Below are positions 46,935 through 58,865 of a DNA stretch of 64,000 nt, piece by piece (the first letter of the stretch is position 1; each line of letters opens with the position of its first letter). The notes beneath the pieces were generated by a model. The model was not told the origin of the DNA. It saw only the letters and a list, made by a program, of their open reading frames with translations, and searched no databases. The DNA is taken from the NCBI GenBank assembly GCA_029582155.1, contig CM055899.1:85966056-86030055 (forward strand). Direction: 5' to 3'. The stretch comes from Panopea generosa (taxonomy: Eukaryota; Mollusca; Bivalvia; Adapedonta; Hiatellidae). A program made the translations under genes and the position numbers.

Positions 46935-49655
46935 ATTACAAAAAAGAACCTGTGACAGCTTAACATTATAACTGAACCTGGTTCCAGTACTCCAGCCATT
47001 ATCTACATAATTGAGCCTGGTTTCAGTTCTCAAGCAATTACCTACATAATTGAGCATGATTTCAGTAATCAAGCAATCACCTACACAATTGAACCTGGTT
47101 TTAGTACTCGAGCCATTACCCACATAATTGAGCCTGGTTTCAGTACTCATGCCATTACCTATATAACTGAGCATGGTTTCAGTTCTCAAGCAATCACCTA
47201 CATAATTGAACCTGGTTTTAGTACAAGAGCCATTACCTACATAATTCACCGGGTTTCAGTTTTCAAGCCATAACCTATATAATTGAACCTGGTTTCAGTA
47301 CTCGATCCATTACCCACAAAATTGAACCTGGTTTCAGTACTCATGCCATTACCTACATAATTAAGCCTGGTTTCAGTACTCCAGCAATTACCTACATTAA
47401 TGACCAGGTTTCAGTACTCAAACTATTACCTACATAATTGAACCTGTTTTCAGTACTAGAGCCATTACCTACATAAATGAACCTGGTTTCAGTACTAGAG
47501 CCATTACCTACATGAGTGAACCTGGTTTTAGTACTCAAGTCATTACCTACATAATTGAACCTGGTTTCAGTACTCATGCCATTACCTTTATAATTGAACC
47601 TGGTTTAAGTACTAGAGCCATTACCTACATGAGTGAACCTGGTTTCAGTACTCAAGCCATTACCTATATAATTGAACCTGGTTTCAGTACTCGAGCCATT
47701 ACCCACATAATTGAACCTGGTTTCAGTACTCATGCCATTACCTATATAATTGAGCCTGGTTTCAGTACTCCAGCAATTACCTACATATTTCAACTTGGTT
47801 TCAGTACTTTAGCCATTACCCACATAACTGATACTGGTTTCAGTACTCGAGATATTACCTGCATAATTAAACCTTGTTTCAGTACTTGAGCCATTATCCA
47901 CAAAACTGAACCTGGTTTCAGTACTCGAACCATTACCTATATAATTAAACCTCGTTTCAGTACTTGAGCCATTACCCACAAAACTGAACCTGGTTTCAGT
48001 TCTCAAGCTATTACCCACATAACTTAACCTGGTTTCAGTACTCCAGCCATTACCCACATAACTAGACATGGTTTCAGTACTCGAGCCATTACCCACATAA
48101 CTAAATCTGGTTTCAGTCGTCAAGTCATAACCCACATAACTGAACCTGGTTTTAGAACTAAAGGTATTACCCACATAATTGAACCTGGTTTTAGTACTTC
48201 AGCCATTACCCACATAACTAAACCTGGTTTCAGTATTTGAGCCATTACCTACATAACTAAACCTGGTTTCAGTACTCGAGCCATTATCCACATAACTGAA
48301 CCTGGTTTCAGTACTCTAGCCATTACCCACATAACTGAACCTGGTTTCAGTAATTGAGCCATTACCCACATAGTTAAACCTGGTTTCAGCACTAGAGCCA
48401 TTACCAACAAAACTGAACCTGGTTTCTGTACTATAGCCATTACCCATCATAATTGAACCTTGTTTCAGTACTAAAGCCATTACCCACATAACTGAACCTG
48501 GTTTCAGTACTAGAGCCATAACCCACATAACTAAACATGGTTTCAGTATTAGAGCCATTACCCACAAAACTGAACCTGGTTTCAGTACTCAAGTCATCAC
48601 CAACATAATTGAACCTTGTTTCAGTACTAGAGCCATTACCCACATAACTGAACCTGGTTTCAGTACTAGAGCCATTACCCACATAACTAAACCTGGTTTC
48701 AGTACTAGAGCCATTACCCACATAACTGAATCTGGTTTCAGTACTCCAGCTATTACCAACATAATTGAACCTGGTTTCAGTACTAGAGCCATTACCCATC
48801 ATAATGATCTTTCTTTCAGAACTAGAGCCATTACCAACATAACTGAACCTGGTTTCAGTACTAGAGCCATTACCAATTACTAAACCTGGTTTCAGTACTA
48901 GAGCCATTACCCACATAACTGAACCTGGTTTCAGTACTCGAGCTTTTACCAACATAATTGAACCTGGTTTTAGTACTAGAGCCATTACCAACAAAACTAA
49001 ACCTGGTTTCAGTACTCAAGCCATTACCTATATAACTAAACCTGGTTTCAGTACTCGAGCCATTACTCACATAACTTAACCTGGTTTCAGTACTCGAGCC
49101 ATAACTCACATAACTAAACCTGGTTTCAGTACTCCAGCCATTACTCACATAACTAAACCTGGTTTCAGTACTCGAGCCATTACCCACATAACTAAACCTG
49201 GTTTCAGTACTAGAGCCATTACCCACATAACTGAACCTGGTTTCAGTACTAGAGCTATTACCAACATAATTGAACCTGGTTTCAGTACTCGAGCCATAAC
49301 CTACAAAACTAAACCTGGTTTTAGTACTCAAGCCATTTCCTACAAAACTGAACCTGGTTTCAGTAATCGAGCCATTACTCACATAATTGGAACCTTGTTT
49401 CAGCACTCGAGCCATTACCCACATAACTTTACCTGGTTTCAGTACTCCAGCCATTACCCACATAACTAAACCTGGTTTCAGTACTCAAGCCATTACCTAT
49501 ATTACTGAACCTGGTTTCAGTACTCAAGCCATTACTCACATAATTGGAACCTAGTTTCAGTACTCCAGCCATTACCCACATAACTAAACCTGGTTTCAAT
49601 ACTCCAGCCATTAGTTACACAATTGAACCTGGTTTCAGTACATTAGTCACATTAT
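46935..49655. repeat. Minisatellite, 39-bp unit
   Basis: About 70 units of 39 bp (markers CCTGGTTTCAGTACTCGAGC and CATTACCCACATAACT). Since 39 is 13 codons, stop-free frames persist on both strands and give 13-residue peptide repeats. This accounts for open frames of up to 197 codons on the minus strand at 46932-49611 and 125 codons on the plus strand at 47512-47889. Units at 48600-49300 are the most uniform, and the left edge is the most diverged. No start context, signal or splice evidence supports expression as protein. Confidence 0.96.
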
Positions 49656-49659
49656 TAAA

Positions 49660-50250
49660 TTTAGGGCACCAGACAACAACTGTAGTTGCTCTGTGAAATG
49701 AAACTGATAATGGAAAAAAAGATAAAAATTACAACTATTTTTAAAATGGTTTCTCTTTTAAAAGTGCCAGACATTGTTTAAGTGGTAAATCTATCCAAAA
49801 GTAAATGATGAATTGACTTTTTTATTTATGAGCATTTTTATTCAGTAATCTGCTACTGCTGAATCTCGTTTATTACCTTTTAGTAGGCAGACCATCTCTT
49901 CTGATGGTCCCCTTGAGAATTTAAATTTGATCTTGCTGACCACTGCAGCTTACAACATAAAAATTTATGCAATGATAGTTATGGCAATGAGCCGACAATA
50001 TGAGAGAGTGAAGGCAACAAAATTTTTTATAATACAGTCAAACCTGTCTTAAGCAGCTGGTTAAGGGAAGGAGCAAAGTGGCCTTTTAAGACAGTTTGTT
50101 GTTTAATGCAGGTTAATTTGCTCTGAAAGCAAATAAGCGGGAAATAACAAATGTGGCTGCTTAAGACAAGTGGCTGCTTAACAGAGGTGATCGCTTATAC
50201 ATGTTTGACTGTACCATTATTATGTTTCATTTCTATGCCAATGAGGGCTC
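49660..50250. other. Spacer with diverged TTAAGCAG repeat
   Basis: No gene supported. A phrase of the form CTTAAGCAGCTGG / CTTAAGACAAGTGGC recurs at 50040-50220, a style of interspersed repeat I cannot place. Confidence 0.4.
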
Positions 50251-50254
50251 AGTC

Positions 50255-50370
50255 ACATGATCAGAAACTGTTAACTTGACCACTATTATCTGAAATCCTA
50301 TTAGGTAAACCCGCACTCGAGCACACCCTATCTCCATAAGTAACTGATCATTTTCCCACTTAATTAAATC
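50255..50370 (-). mobile_element. SINE-B fragment
   Basis: Minus-strand SINE-B body: AACTGTTAACTTGACCACTA, GGTAAACCCGCACTCGAGCA, then CCATAAGTAACTGATCATTT. Diverged. Confidence 0.65.
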
Positions 50371-50527
50371 AGTGGGAGATATCTCTGTAAGATATCTCTG
50401 TAAATAACTGAATATATCCCACTTGAATCACTTTTTAGCCTTTTTATTTTTTCAGGCTTTGATATCAAATGTTACTCAGTTCGAGTAATTGAGTATGCCG
50501 AGTAATTGAGTATGCAGTCCTACACGC

Positions 50528-50602
50528 CTGGTAACTTAACTTTCTCATATAAAGTGTTTGTACTGTGACCTTTGTGGTGAGAGGTTAATGATCTTTAAAC
50601 AA
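50528..50602 (-). mobile_element. SINE-A fragment
   Basis: It contains GGTAACTTAACTTTCTCATA, then AAAGTGTTTGTACTGTGACC and GGTGAGAGGTTAATGATCTT, matching the middle and head of SINE-A in minus orientation, strongly decayed. Confidence 0.55.
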
Positions 50603-51097
50603 AGACAGAGTGTAAAAAATTCTACTTCCATTGCAGATGTTATGGCTGTTAGATCAGCTGTTTTTTAACAGAATACCTCTCCAAAACTTTCTGAATCTCC
50701 ATTTGCCAAAAATAACAGGATCCTTTCACACAAAAACAACGATAATGCTTTCTGTGAACTATCAGACTTTATTCTGTCATCAACACTTACAAGTTACCAT
50801 CATCAATTCTAGTTTCCACATTTCCACTGACTATTGGACATCATTATGTCATTAAATCACCATGAGATTGCAGCATAGCTTTACTACTTATGCAAAATGA
50901 AATTCCCAAAGGACATGCAATCAAGGAATAAATAAATCACCAACTATTGTATCCATGGTGACTGTTACATAAATATAATTGGGGTTAGCCTCATTTTGAT
51001 CATTATACTTCAATGTTCAAAAATAAATAGATAAAACATTATTGAGTGTGCTTTTCAATTTTTAATCTTACACATTGTTTGGTTAAAAATGTAGCAA

Positions 51098-52155
51098 CAT
51101 TCTTATGACATCAAAGGCTTACAGACAATCAGTTAACCTAACCACTCTTCCTGTAAGGTTAACCAATACTCAAGCACACCCATCACAGTAAGTAATTGAC
51201 AACTTTCCCACTTGAATCAGCAGTAAGAGACTAGTAACAATGAGACACAATGTTGTATATCAACCATCACGGACAATGCTATGTATCAATTATCACAGAT
51301 AATGCTGTATATCAACCATCACGGACAATGCTGTATATCAACCATCACGGACAATGCTGTATATCAACCATCACAGACAATGCTGTATATCAATCATCAG
51401 GGACAATGTTGTATATCAACCATCACGAATGCTGTATATCAACCATCACAGACAATGTTGTATATCAACCATCACGGACAATGCTGTGTATCAATCATCA
51501 CAGACAATGCTGTATATCAACCATCACAGACAATGTTGTATATCAACCATCACGGACAATGCTGTGTATCAATCATCACAGACAATGTTGTATATCAAAC
51601 ACCAGGGACAATGCTGTATATCAAACATCAGGGACAATGTTGTATATCAAACATCAGGTACAATGTTGTATATCAAACATCAGGGACAATGCTGTGTATC
51701 AATCATCACGGACAATGCTGTATATCAATCATCACAGACAATGCTGTATATCAACCAGCACGGACAATATTGTATATCAACCATCACAGACAATGCTGTA
51801 TATCAACCATCATGGACAATGTTGTGTATCAATCATCACAGACAATATTGTATATCAACCAGCATACACAATGCTGTATATCAACCATCACAGACAATGT
51901 TGTATATCAATCATCACAGACAATGCTGTATATCAAACATCAGGGACAATGTTGTATATCAAACATCACGGACAATGCTGTATATCAACCAGCATGGACA
52001 ATGTTGTGTATCAATCATCATGGACAATGTTGTATATCAACCATCTCGGACAATGTTGCATATCAATCATCACAGAGACTGTAGTCAGGTTGGGTTTTGA
52101 ACTCACCCCCAAGATTTGATAATCAGACATGATACTGACCCAGCTAACCAGACCT
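51098..52155 (-). mobile_element. SINE-B carrying an amplified 26-bp minisatellite
   Basis: The two outer parts are an ordinary SINE-B. The 3' body on the left contains CAATCAGTTAACCTAACCAC and GGTTAACCAATACTCAAGCA. The tRNA-like head on the right, at about 52075-52155, ends in the reverse complement of GGTCTGGTTAGCTGGGTCAG. Between them, where other SINE-B copies have one ACAATGTTATATATCAATCA segment, this copy has about 31 tandem 26-bp units (51251-52075; marker ACAATGCTGTATATCAACCA). One unit, near 51424, is 23 bp. The minisatellite therefore arose inside the SINE. Confidence 0.93.
51251..52075. repeat. 26-bp minisatellite inside SINE-B, open in three frames
   Basis: A 26-bp unit shifts frame by two bases each time, so every forward frame cycles through all three readings of the unit. 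None contains a stop, so all three plus-strand frames stay open for about 250-290 codons (51250-52119, 51281-52084 and 51354-52100). The predicted proteins are 26-residue repeats. This is a property of the unit and not evidence of a gene. Confidence 0.95.
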
Positions 52156-52611
52156 TTAATTTTACAGAAAATGGAGAGAAAATTATTACAATTAGCAGTG
52201 CTATTATGAATTCAAATTCTTCACTAAATGGACAAGCTAAGTTGCTCTTTATTCAATTTCATCTTCATCCTTTCCTTCTTAACCACTACCTTTCATGAAA
52301 ATTTATCAAACCTTTTCAAGCTATCATAATGGGTTTTCAAATTTGACAGTTAAATACGGAATCCATCAACAAATGTAATATGTCATACCATGTCATCCGA
52401 CTCTGCGGCAGCATTAGCACAGAAAATTGCCTGCTTTGAGAAATATGTTGGAAAATGAGATTCTGCTAAATTGATTTTAACCAGGAACATAATTATTATA
52501 ATTATTAATTTATTATCCATAAAAGATCATCAACTAAATGATATATATTACCAATCATCGTTTACAAGAAATATCAGTTCCTGTCTTTAATTGTAATTCA
52601 CAAGTATATAC

Positions 52612-53595
52612 CAGGCCTTCTAAAATTCCAAAATGCAAATCGGTCCAGGTTTTTTACTACCATAAGAATCGCACTTATTTAAAAAAAAAATCACTTAAAT
52701 TGCCTTACATTATGCCTTTACATGTATGCATACCCCACCCACCATGTCAGCAGCATCATGTATTTTCTGCGTTTATTTATTAATAAGGAACGATTTCAAG
52801 TTTATTTGTGTATTATTTATAACATACTTTACCACAATGTGTACATTTTAATGACTGACATTATGTTTCCGCGTTACTGAATAATTTTCATTATATTAAA
52901 AATGATCGATCGAACCGGAAGTGATGCAAGTTCCGGAAGCTGCGTGAAATAATCACCGTGGAAACCAATGTAACGGTTCAACCACCAAAATAAATCATTC
53001 CGAACCTGTCCCAAATCAAAACAAAATTGGTCCGGGTTCACTTTCATTAATTAATGTCATCAATTTTATAATTAAATTATTTTTTTTAAAAAAATGAAAC
53101 AAACAAGTAACGCTGCACGTTTTATCAAATATTTTAATGACGCAAACAATATTCGGTCCGACCGTCCCAGCTTTGGTTAGCGGTATATCAAAGAAATTAC
53201 GGACGCAAACACAGTCTTTTGATGAACCGACAGAATGCTATGGGTCGCTGATCACACATCGGAGGCGTGCTTCATAGCGATAGACTCTTCCGATAAACTC
53301 CCCTAATACCGTCAATGGTTTGGTCGAAATTGACATCATTTCGCACAGCAGGTGACAAAAGAAACGGATTATTGGGTCAAATGATATTGCCGCAAGGCGT
53401 ATTTCACAGGTCAGTATGGCATGATAAGAGCAATTTATGAGATTTTATACGACCGATAGAAAATATCTGGACTGATTTTTTATTGAACTTTGAAAATATT
53501 TGGACCGATTTTTTATTAAACTTTGAAACGAAAACCGGTTTTGAACTTCAGAAATCGGTCCAAAAACCGAAAAACCGGCAATTTTAGAAGGCCTG
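52612..53595 (+). mobile_element. hAT-like non-autonomous DNA transposon, copy 2
   Basis: The termini are CAGGCCTTCTAAAATTCC on the left and, reverse-complemented, CAGGCCTTCTAAAATTGCC on the right. A perfect 8-bp target duplication, GTATATAC, lies at 52604-52611 and 53596-53603. The left end corresponds to the right end of copy 1 (4998-6430) and the internal blocks are shared in reverse order, so the two copies are inverted relative to each other, about 46 kb apart. This copy is 984 bp against 1433 bp, so one has lost or gained internal sequence. No transposase frame is present. The perfect duplication suggests a relatively recent insertion. Confidence 0.93.
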
Positions 53596-53839
53596 GTATA
53601 TACGACTGTACTCATGGAGACAGCCAGTTTTGTAAAAATACTAATGTTTTAACATCATAATCACAAGTAAATATACCACAATACCAGACTTTTCTTATTT
53701 GTTGGTTGACAGATTTTATACAAAAATCATTGGATCAGAAATCGGAAAAAATAATCCAAAATTTCTGTAAAAGACAAAGCAGAAATAGTGTACTTCTGAT
53801 ACATAGAGGTTAATTTGGGCCATGGAAGAACATACACTC

Positions 53840-54022
53840 TCTCCTCAAGTTGCCCCCACATTCCACCCCAAATAATTGAAACGCCCTACGCCCATGACTC
53901 AAATATACCCCATCTTCGCAAGTAACTGATAACTTTCCCACTTGTGGTGAGAGATGACTGGCAATGTCTGTTGCCAGGCAGGGATTCAAACTCATGACCC
54001 CTTAATTAGAGTCAGACAAGGG
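53840..54022 (-). mobile_element. SINE-B, partial
   Basis: Minus-strand SINE-B: CTTCGCAAGTAACTGATAAC, then CCCACTTGTGGTGAGAGATG and the head phrase GGGATTCAAACTCATGACCC. The 3' part is diverged, and the single ACAATG...ATCA segment is missing or decayed. Confidence 0.75.
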
Positions 54023-54568
54023 TCATAACTCCTGTAAAATTTTACAAATATCAAACTTGACTAGTATTTTATAATAATTTCTACAGCTACACATCAAATA
54101 TTCACTTGAACACCATAACTTCCTGCAGAAGAGATTCATTGGAAACTAAGGATTAATGCACGAATAACACTTAAAGGAAAAAAGCGCTATAAATGTCTCA
54201 AAACATAAAATCATTTTAAAAATAGATAAACAGCATCTCATTATGATTAATAAATAAAATCCAATGGTTTTATATGTCAAATTCACCAAAACGAAACACA
54301 ATCGATATTTAAATTGGAGTGCAAAACTTGAAACGAAATCTCCATTCTAAAAATAGACAGCACTTAAGTACCTTTATAATGTCATTTGGTCACTTTCTAA
54401 GATGAAATAAATTGTATCACATGTAAACCTGTATAAAGGATCGTATTAAAAACAAAATTTAATCGCGTTTCTCATTTATACGTCACAAAATATGTTGCAA
54501 TTTTTAGCGGGAATTGTATTTTAGTCTAACTTAGGTGCGTAGCCCAAGTTAGGAAATCCATTTTCAAT

Positions 54569-54856
54569 ACAAGAGTTGTCAGAAGACAACAAAGCTCGCC
54601 TCTGGGTGTCTAAGTCCAAAACGGACCATAACTGTGCCAAAAATGCAATCCAGAGTTATGGTTCTTGTCTGTGTGTGTTCCAGTGATGATGGTGAACACA
54701 CATGCAAAGTTTCATTCACATCCAATGAGTGGTTCCATAGATATCTTAAACTTAAACGCAAAAGTTTTACCAGGGTGTCTACAGACGACAACGGCAACGA
54801 TGACAGCGCCGGGGTCATGGTAATAGCTCTCCTTGGACTTCGTCCCGGCAAGCTAA
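54569..54856 (+). mobile_element. Short ACAAGAG element without tandem core
   Basis: The element begins ACAAGAGTTGTCAGAAGAC, with GTTGTC/GACAAC able to pair perfectly, and continues AAAGCTCGCC. It ends GGCAAGCTAA at 54856, followed by T. A GACGACAACGGCAACGATG stretch lies near the 3' end, as GACGACAGAC does in the other members. Only about 288 bp, with no tandem core, so it may be the basic form of the group. Overlapping frames on both strands (54579-54876) are not credited. Confidence 0.68.
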
Positions 54857-54994
54857 TAATAATTTGGCATGTTTAAATAGGTATCCTTTTGGCAATGCAT
54901 GTCAATGAGTATATATAGGGATGCTATATTGGAAATTTTTTTAAAAATTCCTGATATATTCGCTTTGAAGGATAAAATGTTATAAAATGTCTTT

Positions 54995-56757
54995 ACAAGA
55001 GACCCAAGAGAGCCTGAGGAAGCTCTACTGGCTCATAGTGACCATAGCACTTTTTGAAATTTCACAGTATTAACCCTCTTTGGGGGTCGTCTTAACAATT
55101 TATGGATAAATACCCCCAACACACCCATACTGAACAAAAAGTTAATTGCTATGAAAAGGAAATACTTTAAATTCCCATACCATTCATCTGTAAAAAAATA
55201 TATAGTCCCCAAACAGAACCCTTATACATCCCAGCCCCATGATTTGTCAAAACTTCAATCAACCACTCTTAGGGATTTGTTATGGTCAGAAATGCTTCAG
55301 ATTTTAAGTAGAATTTTTTTGTACACATGGATGTGAAAATTTTTCAATTTTTCCTAAAATATTCCTATGTATAATTAAAGGTCACCAGCTTGCAGGGTCC
55401 CTATATTTCCCAGCCCTTTGATTTGCAGAATCTTTAATCCCTTGCTGATGTAAGGATAATTTAAAACATATATCCAATGTAAAATTAAAGGTCACCTTAC
55501 ATGGTCTCTATATATCCCAGCCTTTTGATTTGCAGATATTGTCAATCTCTTGCTGATGTAAGGATAATTTATAACATATATTAACAAATTTGACAGAAGG
55601 TTAATGAGAGGTAGATTTATAAAAATTCCCATTTTAACCATATTGAAAATGTTCAATTTTAATCATTTTATGATCCCCAGCAGGCTCCTTTTGGAACGTC
55701 AATGGTTCTTATTGAACAAAGTCTTATTTGTTATGACTGGAAGATTCTTTAGAACTCAAATTGAATAATAAAAAAACTATAAATAGATGAAAAAATTAGA
55801 ATTTTCCATTTTCCCATGGTATTCCTATATAAAACTCGAAGTCTCTTACAGGGCCCCTATAAATACAAGCCCCTTGATTTGTACAAACTTTAAACCCATA
55901 CTCACTGGGATAATCTATATCAATTATGAAAAAAAATGACAACCAGTTGTTGAAAAGAAGATTTTTCTTATAATTATTTTAACCCTTTTTTTATCCACCC
56001 TGGCCCCTTATGGAAAGTCAATCCTTCTTATTGAACCAAATTTTATTTTCTATGACTAAATGATACTTCAGAACTTTAATAATAATTTTGCCCAAATGGA
56101 TGAAAAAATGAGAATTTTTTGTTTTCTCATAGTATCCCTATGTAAAATTCTAAGTCCCCTTACAGGGCATCTATAAATAGTATCCCCTTATTCTTATCTT
56201 CATTCAAACCACTACACATAAGGATAATTTATGCCAAATATGAACAAAGAAAATCATTTTTGTAATTCCAATTTTTACCCTTTTGAGGCCCCTTCTGACC
56301 CCTTAAGACAGTTGGACCCAGTTATCTATACAATCTGAACCTCTTTCACCAAATAATACTTCTGTGAAAATATAGGCAAAATTGGTTCGTTTTTAAAAAA
56401 AACAAAATATTTATTATAAATACATGTGTCCCCTAATTGAAGCCTTGGGGGCGGAGTCAGTTTTAACCCAGGGACACCATTTGAACAAATCTAATAGAAC
56501 TAAAGTTGGTTATCATTACTACATAAATATTTTCAAAATCTGTTGGGCGGTTCATGAGATGAAGATTTATTAAATTTTGGACTATTTTTAGAAATGGTGG
56601 CCATCTTGAATTTCAGATAGAAAAAAAAATATCTTCTGTTTAGTCTCCTTTGCAATAAAAACATCTATGTGAATTTTGAGTTTAATTGGCCTAGTGGTTT
56701 CAGAGAAAGTGCTGCTAATGGACGACAGACCTTCTGACCTTTGGCCAGTAGAGCTAA
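54995..56757 (+). mobile_element. ACAAGAG element with long diverged repeat core
   Basis: The element begins ACAAGAGACCCAAGAGAGCC at 54995 and ends CAGTAGAGCTAA at 56757. The core holds about five strongly diverged units of 200-290 bp (markers CTTGCTGATGTAAGGATAAT, CCAGCCCTTTGATTTGCAGA and TCCCTATATAAAATT-like phrases). The 3' section has GTGGTTTCAGAGAAAGTGCT and GGACGACAGACC, closely like the 3' section of the element at 3020-4091. No coding capacity. Confidence 0.65.
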
Positions 56758-56759
56758 AA

Positions 56760-57190
56760 ATGAAATAATAACTAAATAAATACAAAGCATCTCATTTTCA
56801 TTAATAAATAAAATCTGAATGGTTTCGTGTGTCAAATACACCTAATGTAACAAAATCAATATATGAATTGCAGTGGTAAACTTGAAATGAAATCCCCATT
56901 CTAAGAATAGATAGCACTTAATACTGCTTGACAACCTTCGCATCGTCATTCTGACTCTTTCTTAGATAAAACAATTTTCACTACATATAAACCTGTATAA
57001 CGAATCAAATGAAAACACGTGGACATTTAAATAAGTAACAAATGTTGCAATTTTAAGTGGAAATTCTATTTTAGTCTTACCTAGGCGCATAGACAATTTT
57101 TGGAAATCTCTTTTCAATATATTATTTGGACATGGAAAAGATATCCTTTTTTTGAAAATATTGGGCAAAATAAGGTTTAGGCAATTTTAA
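56760..57190. other. Spacer, partly duplicated from 54250-54560
   Basis: The segment resembles 54230-54560 in order: CATCTCATTATGATTAATAA / CATCTCATTTTCATTAATAA, then the AAATAAAATC...GGTTT phrase, CATTCTAAAAATAGA / CATTCTAAGAATAGA, ACATGTAAACCTGTATAA / ACATATAAACCTGTATAA, and ATTTTAGTCTAACTTAGGTG / ATTTTAGTCTTACCTAGGCG. It appears to be a duplicated flank on either side of the two ACAAGAG elements. Confidence 0.7.
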
Positions 57191-57194
57191 AAGT

Positions 57195-57455
57195 TTGAAA
57201 AATCATAATAAATTCCCTTTAATGTCCCTTCACCGTTCTTCAAATGAAGGAGATAAAAAAAAGTCTGATCCGACAAATGCTTATCTGGTTCTATATTGTC
57301 CAGCTAGTATCACATCAACTGAACTGGTGCTATTCCACTATGATTCACATCACTCTGTTCATATGGATTGGTTGTACGACTTAATTTGTATAAAATTAAC
57401 TTTATGGACAAAGAATTGTCTGAAAAAGTGCAATATAAGCATTGGATATTTGTGA
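57195..57455 (+). pseudogene. Possible coding fragment, Cys/His-containing, unidentified
   Basis: An 86-codon plus-strand frame of normal amino-acid mix in otherwise AT-rich DNA. A segment with CPASI, then VLFHYDSHHSVH (about residues 34-55), faintly recalls the Cys/His arrangement of zinc-finger domains seen in some mobile-element-derived animal proteins. No splice sites or upstream extension are obvious, so it could be a decayed fragment or chance. I do not assign a function. Confidence 0.2.
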
Positions 57456-57699
57456 CAGGTTAGGTCGATATGCAAATATAGAGCCCATCTGAACCAGAGC
57501 TGTCGAATATTGAATACATAAATCTCATGAAACTAGGGCATGGCTTTGCATAGGCTAATAAATGTAATAATTTGCAAAGGAATGCAAATGAAAATCTTTT
57601 GTCATTGACAAAATTAATATAAGAAAAATATTACAGAGTTGTGCCCCTTTTTCTGAATCACCTCTCAAAAAAGCTGAGGATAATCAAAAGAAACATAAA

Positions 57700-58865
57700 G
57701 AAATGACCTTTTTTCCCACTCCCACCCTCCATGCATCACCAACCCTCCTTCCCCAATCCTACCATTCACACACCTCCAAACCTCCTTCACCACTCCCACC
57801 CTCCACACACTTCCAATCCTCTTTCCCCACACCCATCCTCCACACACCTCCAACCCTCCTTCCCCACTCCCATCCTCCACACACCTCCAACCTTCCTTCC
57901 CACTCCCACCTCCACACACCTCCAACCCTCCTTCCCCAATCCTACCATTCACACACCTCCAAATCTCCTTCACCGCTCCCACCCTCCACACACCTCCAAC
58001 CTTCCTTCACCACTCCCATCCTCCACACACCTCCAACCCTCCTTCCCACTCCCACCCTCCACACACCTTCAAATCTCCTTCACCACTCCCACCCTCCACA
58101 CACCTCCAACCTTCCTTCACCACTCCCATCCTCCACACACCTCCAACCCTCCTTCCCCACTCCCACCCTTTACACACCTTCAAATCTCCTTCACCACTCC
58201 CACCCTCCACACACCTCCAACCTTCCTTCACCACTCCCATCCTCCACACACCTCCAACCCTCCTTCCCCACTCCCACCCTTTACACACCTTCAAATCTCC
58301 TTCACCACTCCCATCCTCCACACACCTCCGACCCTCTTTCCCCACTCCCATCCTCCACACACCTCCAACCCTCCTTCCCCACTCCCACCCTCCACACACC
58401 CCCAACCTCCTTCCCCACTCCCACCCTCCACAACCTCCAATCCTCCTTCACCACTCCCACCCTCCACACACCTCCAACCTTCCTTCACCACTCCCATCCT
58501 CCACACATCTCCAACCCTCCTTCCCCTCTCACACCCTCCAATCCTCCTTTACCACTCCCATCTTCCACACACCTCCAACCCTCCTTCCCCACTCCCACCC
58601 TCCACACACCTCCAATCCTCCTTCACCACTCCCATCCTCCACACACCTCCAACCCTCCTTCCCCACTCCCACCCTCTTCACACCTCCAATCCTACTTCAC
58701 CACTCCCACCCTCCACACACCTCCAATCCTACTTCACCACTCCCATCCTCCACACACCTCCAACCCTCCTTCCCCATTCCCACCCTCCACACACCTCCAA
58801 TCCTACTTCACCACTCCCACCCTCCACACACCTCCAATCCTACTTCACCACTTCCACCCTCCTTT
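57700..58865. repeat. Minisatellite, 37-bp unit, almost pure pyrimidine/A strand
   Basis: About 31 units of 37 bp (markers CCACTCCCACCCTCCACACA and CCTCCAACCCTCCTTCCC). The plus strand is dominated by C and T with A and almost no G. The unit has no stop in any forward frame, and 37 leaves remainder 1, so long frames stay open: 412 codons at 57703-58941 and 394 codons at 57731-58915. Two proline/serine/threonine/histidine-rich repeat peptides are predicted in overlapping frames, which is typical of a non-coding array. Minus-strand frames give Trp/Gly/Val-rich repeats for the same reason. Confidence 0.95.

Noticed and set aside
48440..49463. Minus-strand frames of 184 and 197 codons with 13-residue repeats
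   Set aside because: Products of the 39-bp array, interrupted wherever units mutate, with several overlapping alternatives in other frames.
51250..52119. 289-codon repeat protein with 26-residue period
   Set aside because: It is a 26-bp array inside a SINE, and all three forward frames are open for the same arithmetical reason.
54579..54876. Overlapping 90- and 80-codon frames on opposite strands
   Set aside because: They lie entirely within a short ACAAGAG element that is part of a non-coding repeat group.
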